64,000 nucleotides of DNA, from positions 124,001-188,000 of the forward strand of contig NZ_CAAJGL010000156.1 of NCBI RefSeq assembly GCF_900996225.1. Direction: 5' to 3'. A program made the translations under genes and the position numbers. Shown here in pieces: positions 62,262 to 64,000 of the stretch (within the stretch, counting starts at the first letter, position 1; every line of letters starts with the position of its first letter). Under the pieces are notes generated by a model. It saw only the letters and a list, made by a program, of their open reading frames with translations, was not told the DNA's origin and ran no database searches. Source of the DNA: Paraburkholderia sp. BCC1884. Lineage in GTDB: Bacteria; Pseudomonadota; Gammaproteobacteria; Burkholderiales; Burkholderiaceae.

Positions 62262-63098
62262 TCAGACATCCATGCCGAGTTGCCCGAGCACTTCGCGACG
62301 CAGCGCGACCAGCTTCGGATCATCGCGATGACGCGGATACGGCGCATCGTTACGCACCTCCGCGACGATGCGCGCGGGACGCCCGCTAAACACGATCACG
62401 CGGTTGGCGAGATACAGCGCCTCCTCGACATCGTGCGTAACGAGCAACACGGAATAGCGTGCCGCCTGCCAGAGACGCACGAGCTCGCCCTGCATACGAA
62501 TGCGCGTGAGCGAATCGAGTTTGCCGAACGGTTCGTCGAGCACCAGCAATTGCGGATCGTTGACGAGCGCTCGCGCCAGCGCCGCACGCTGCGCCATGCC
62601 ACCCGACAGTTGATGCGGAAAGGCGTCGGCAAACTTCGATAGTCCGACGAGTTCGAGCGCCGCGTCGACGCGCTCGCCGACTTTCGATTCTTTGTTTCCA
62701 GGCCTGATCCGACTGGTGCGTTGCGCCTCGGGACCGAGGCCCACGTTGTCGCGCACAGTGCGCCAGGGAAACAGCGTCGGGTCCTGAAAGACCACGACGC
62801 GCGAAGGATCGGGACCGTCGATCGGCAGGCCGTTGGCCTGCACACTTCCTTGCGTCGGCTTGTCGAGACCCGCGACGAGTCGCAGCAACGTGGATTTACC
62901 GCATCCGCTGGGCCCGAGCAGAGCGACGAACTCGCCGGGTTCGACCGAAAGGCTGATGTCCTCCAGCACCGGCAGTCCTTCACCGCGGATCGCAAAGCGG
63001 TGACTGACATGACGCACGTCGATGCGCGCGCCGTCGCGGGATCGGTGCAGATCTGGCGTAACGCGGGACGAATGATCGAGTGGAGCGGTGATTACCAT
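62262..63098 (-). CDS. ABC transporter ATPase (SsuB/TauB type)
   Basis: A 278-residue ATPase with Walker A GPSGCGKS (62-69), signature LSGGM (164-168), Walker B LLVLDEP (184-190) and the switch His in LLVTHDVEEAL. QDPTLFPWRTVRDNV is characteristic of the nitrate/sulfonate/taurine subfamily. The start ATG at 63098 overlaps the permease stop by 7 bases, so they are coupled. It powers uptake by the adjacent permease and binding protein. Confidence 0.9.
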   Translation of the reverse strand: MVITAPLDHSSRVTPDLHRSRDGARIDVRHVSHRFAIRGEGLPVLEDISLSVEPGEFVALLGPSGCGKSTLLRLVAGLDKPTQGSVQANGLPIDGPDPSRVVVFQDPTLFPWRTVRDNVGLGPEAQRTSRIRPGNKESKVGERVDAALELVGLSKFADAFPHQLSGGMAQRAALARALVNDPQLLVLDEPFGKLDSLTRIRMQGELVRLWQAARYSVLLVTHDVEEALYLANRVIVFSGRPARIVAEVRNDAPYPRHRDDPKLVALRREVLGQLGMDV

Positions 63099-64000
63099 TT
63101 GAGCAATCCTTTTTGCCAGGCCAGCAGCCGGTCGCGGAACAGGAAGAGCAGCGAGATCAGCCCCGAGCACATCAGCGCCATCACGAGCAGCGCGGCGTAC
63201 ATGTTCGAATAGGCGGCCCAACCTTGCGCCCATTGCAGATACCAGCCGAGCCCGGCCTTGACGCCCATCATCTCCGCGACGAACAGCACGGAAAACGAAG
63301 CGCCGAGCCCCATGAACAGTCCCACGAAGACCGACGGCAACGCGGCGGGAATCGCCACCTTCAGAATCAGGAACGAGGGGCGCGCGCCGAGCGTGCGCGC
63401 GACATCGTAGTACGCGGAATTGACGCTGGCCACGCCGGACCACGTCAGTACTGCAACGGGAAACGCACTCGCCAGCGCGATCAGGAATACGCTCGCGCTG
63501 AAGCTCGACGGGAAAAAGAAGAACGCGAGAGGCAACCAGGCGGTCGCGGGCAGCGGACCGATGAAACGCAGCACAGGATGAAGCCAGTAGCCGACCGCCC
63601 GCGACCAGCCAATACTCACCCCGACGCTAAAACCGGTGAGCGCACCGAGCGCATAGCCGTAGACGAGCAAGCCAAGCGAATGAACCACGCTTGTCCATAG
63701 TCGCGGAAAATCGTCGAAGTACACGGCAATCAACGCCTGCGGCGGCGCGAAAAATGGCCGGGGCAACCACTCGAGTTTCGCGGTGACGATTTCCCATCCG
63801 CTGATACCGAGTGCGAGCGCAAGCAGCCAGGGCGCGGCCGCCAGCCATCGATTCGTGCGCGAGTCGTCGGTCTGGGTCGACGCCCGTTGGCGCCAGCCGC
63901 CAAGTACGATCAGCGCACAGAATGCCGCGAGCGCGAGTTTCAGAATCAGTAGCTCACGCGTGTACGGCCAATCGTCGAGATCCGGCCACCACTGCGTGAT
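63092..64000 (-). CDS. ABC transporter permease (SsuC/TauC type), 5' end outside the window
   Basis: 302 residues are visible and the frame remains open to the right edge, so the start lies beyond it. The last 220 residues hold the permease core with about six helices, including the conserved EMMGVKAGLGWYLQWAQ coupling region and the start of the core, PRPFFAPPQAL. An additional N-terminal part, with one helix near LALAAFCALIVLGGW and another near APWLLALALGISGWEI, precedes it. A TTG within the frame at 63766 could be mistaken for the start but would remove a helix. It forms the importer with the next two genes. Confidence 0.85.
   Translation of the reverse strand: MTQWWPDLDDWPYTRELLILKLALAAFCALIVLGGWRQRASTQTDDSRTNRWLAAAPWLLALALGISGWEIVTAKLEWLPRPFFAPPQALIAVYFDDFPRLWTSVVHSLGLLVYGYALGALTGFSVGVSIGWSRAVGYWLHPVLRFIGPLPATAWLPLAFFFFPSSFSASVFLIALASAFPVAVLTWSGVASVNSAYYDVARTLGARPSFLILKVAIPAALPSVFVGLFMGLGASFSVLFVAEMMGVKAGLGWYLQWAQGWAAYSNMYAALLVMALMCSGLISLLFLFRDRLLAWQKGLLKW

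Noticed and set aside
1-64000. CRISPR arrays, tRNA or rRNA genes, insertion sequences, prophage or attachment sites
   Set aside because: No regularly spaced repeats, cloverleaf genes, transposase or integrase reading frames, or long terminal inverted repeats were recognised on either strand.

Overview
The window is a high-GC, densely coded stretch typical of a Burkholderiales chromosome. Its family mix (a DUF3331 protein, FUSC-type tripartite efflux, winged-helix/ATPase regulators, many LysR proteins with catabolic clusters, two SsuD-like monooxygenases) suggests Paraburkholderia or a close relative. That is inference from family content and base composition only; no rRNA or tRNA gene, insertion sequence, prophage or CRISPR array was seen.

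Layout. 1-2165: the end of a cytochrome bd oxidase subunit II gene, a hairpin terminator, a DUF3331 protein, an unassigned small ORF and an AraC-type regulator. 2166-5055: a FixJ-type response regulator and a membrane PAS histidine kinase with overlapping ends. 5378-10883: a PRC-barrel secreted protein and a tripartite efflux operon (FUSC permease, outer-membrane lipoprotein channel, DUF1656, HlyD-type adaptor). 11088-15918: pyruvate oxidase PoxB behind a 980-residue winged-helix/ATPase regulator. 16174-23389: a catabolic block (TetR, VOC protein, FAD monooxygenase, DUF485 plus ActP-like symporter, Tat-exported amidohydrolase, LysR). 23567-28174: a short winged-helix/ATPase paralogue, an alpha/beta hydrolase, a stress-type membrane protein and a ClC-type channel. 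28219-34184: a giant pseudokinase/ATPase/GAF/PAS/histidine kinase preceded by a lone receiver protein. 34454-36968: DUF1003 protein, HD-like protein, LysR.

37087-44370: a second catabolic block in which a DsbA-fold oxidoreductase, an FAD monooxygenase and an MFS transporter are followed by a triheme cytochrome c, a two-cluster [2Fe-2S] subunit and a Tat-exported molybdenum subunit. The last three look like one periplasm-facing Mo hydroxylase that passes electrons to the respiratory chain. 44433-50118: a peroxiredoxin/DsbA pair, an MFS plus VOC pair, a LysR and an Old Yellow Enzyme. 50226-52165: a decayed LysR remnant, a 43-codon opposite-strand ORF and a diguanylate cyclase.

52448-64000 is devoted to organosulfur use. 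One tightly coupled operon encodes an SsuD-like monooxygenase, a class II aldolase-like protein, a cysteine-free thiol dioxygenase (3-mercaptopropionate dioxygenase type) and a protein with four rhodanese folds, only two of which keep the catalytic cysteine. After a LysR come a sulfonate-type binding protein, an SfnB-like flavoprotein and a second SsuD-like monooxygenase. Facing them is a complete sulfonate/taurine-type ABC transporter whose permease runs off the right edge. The first of these operons is the best candidate for an incompletely described pathway: oxygenative and sulfane-sulfur steps are combined with a carbon-carbon lyase fold in one transcript.
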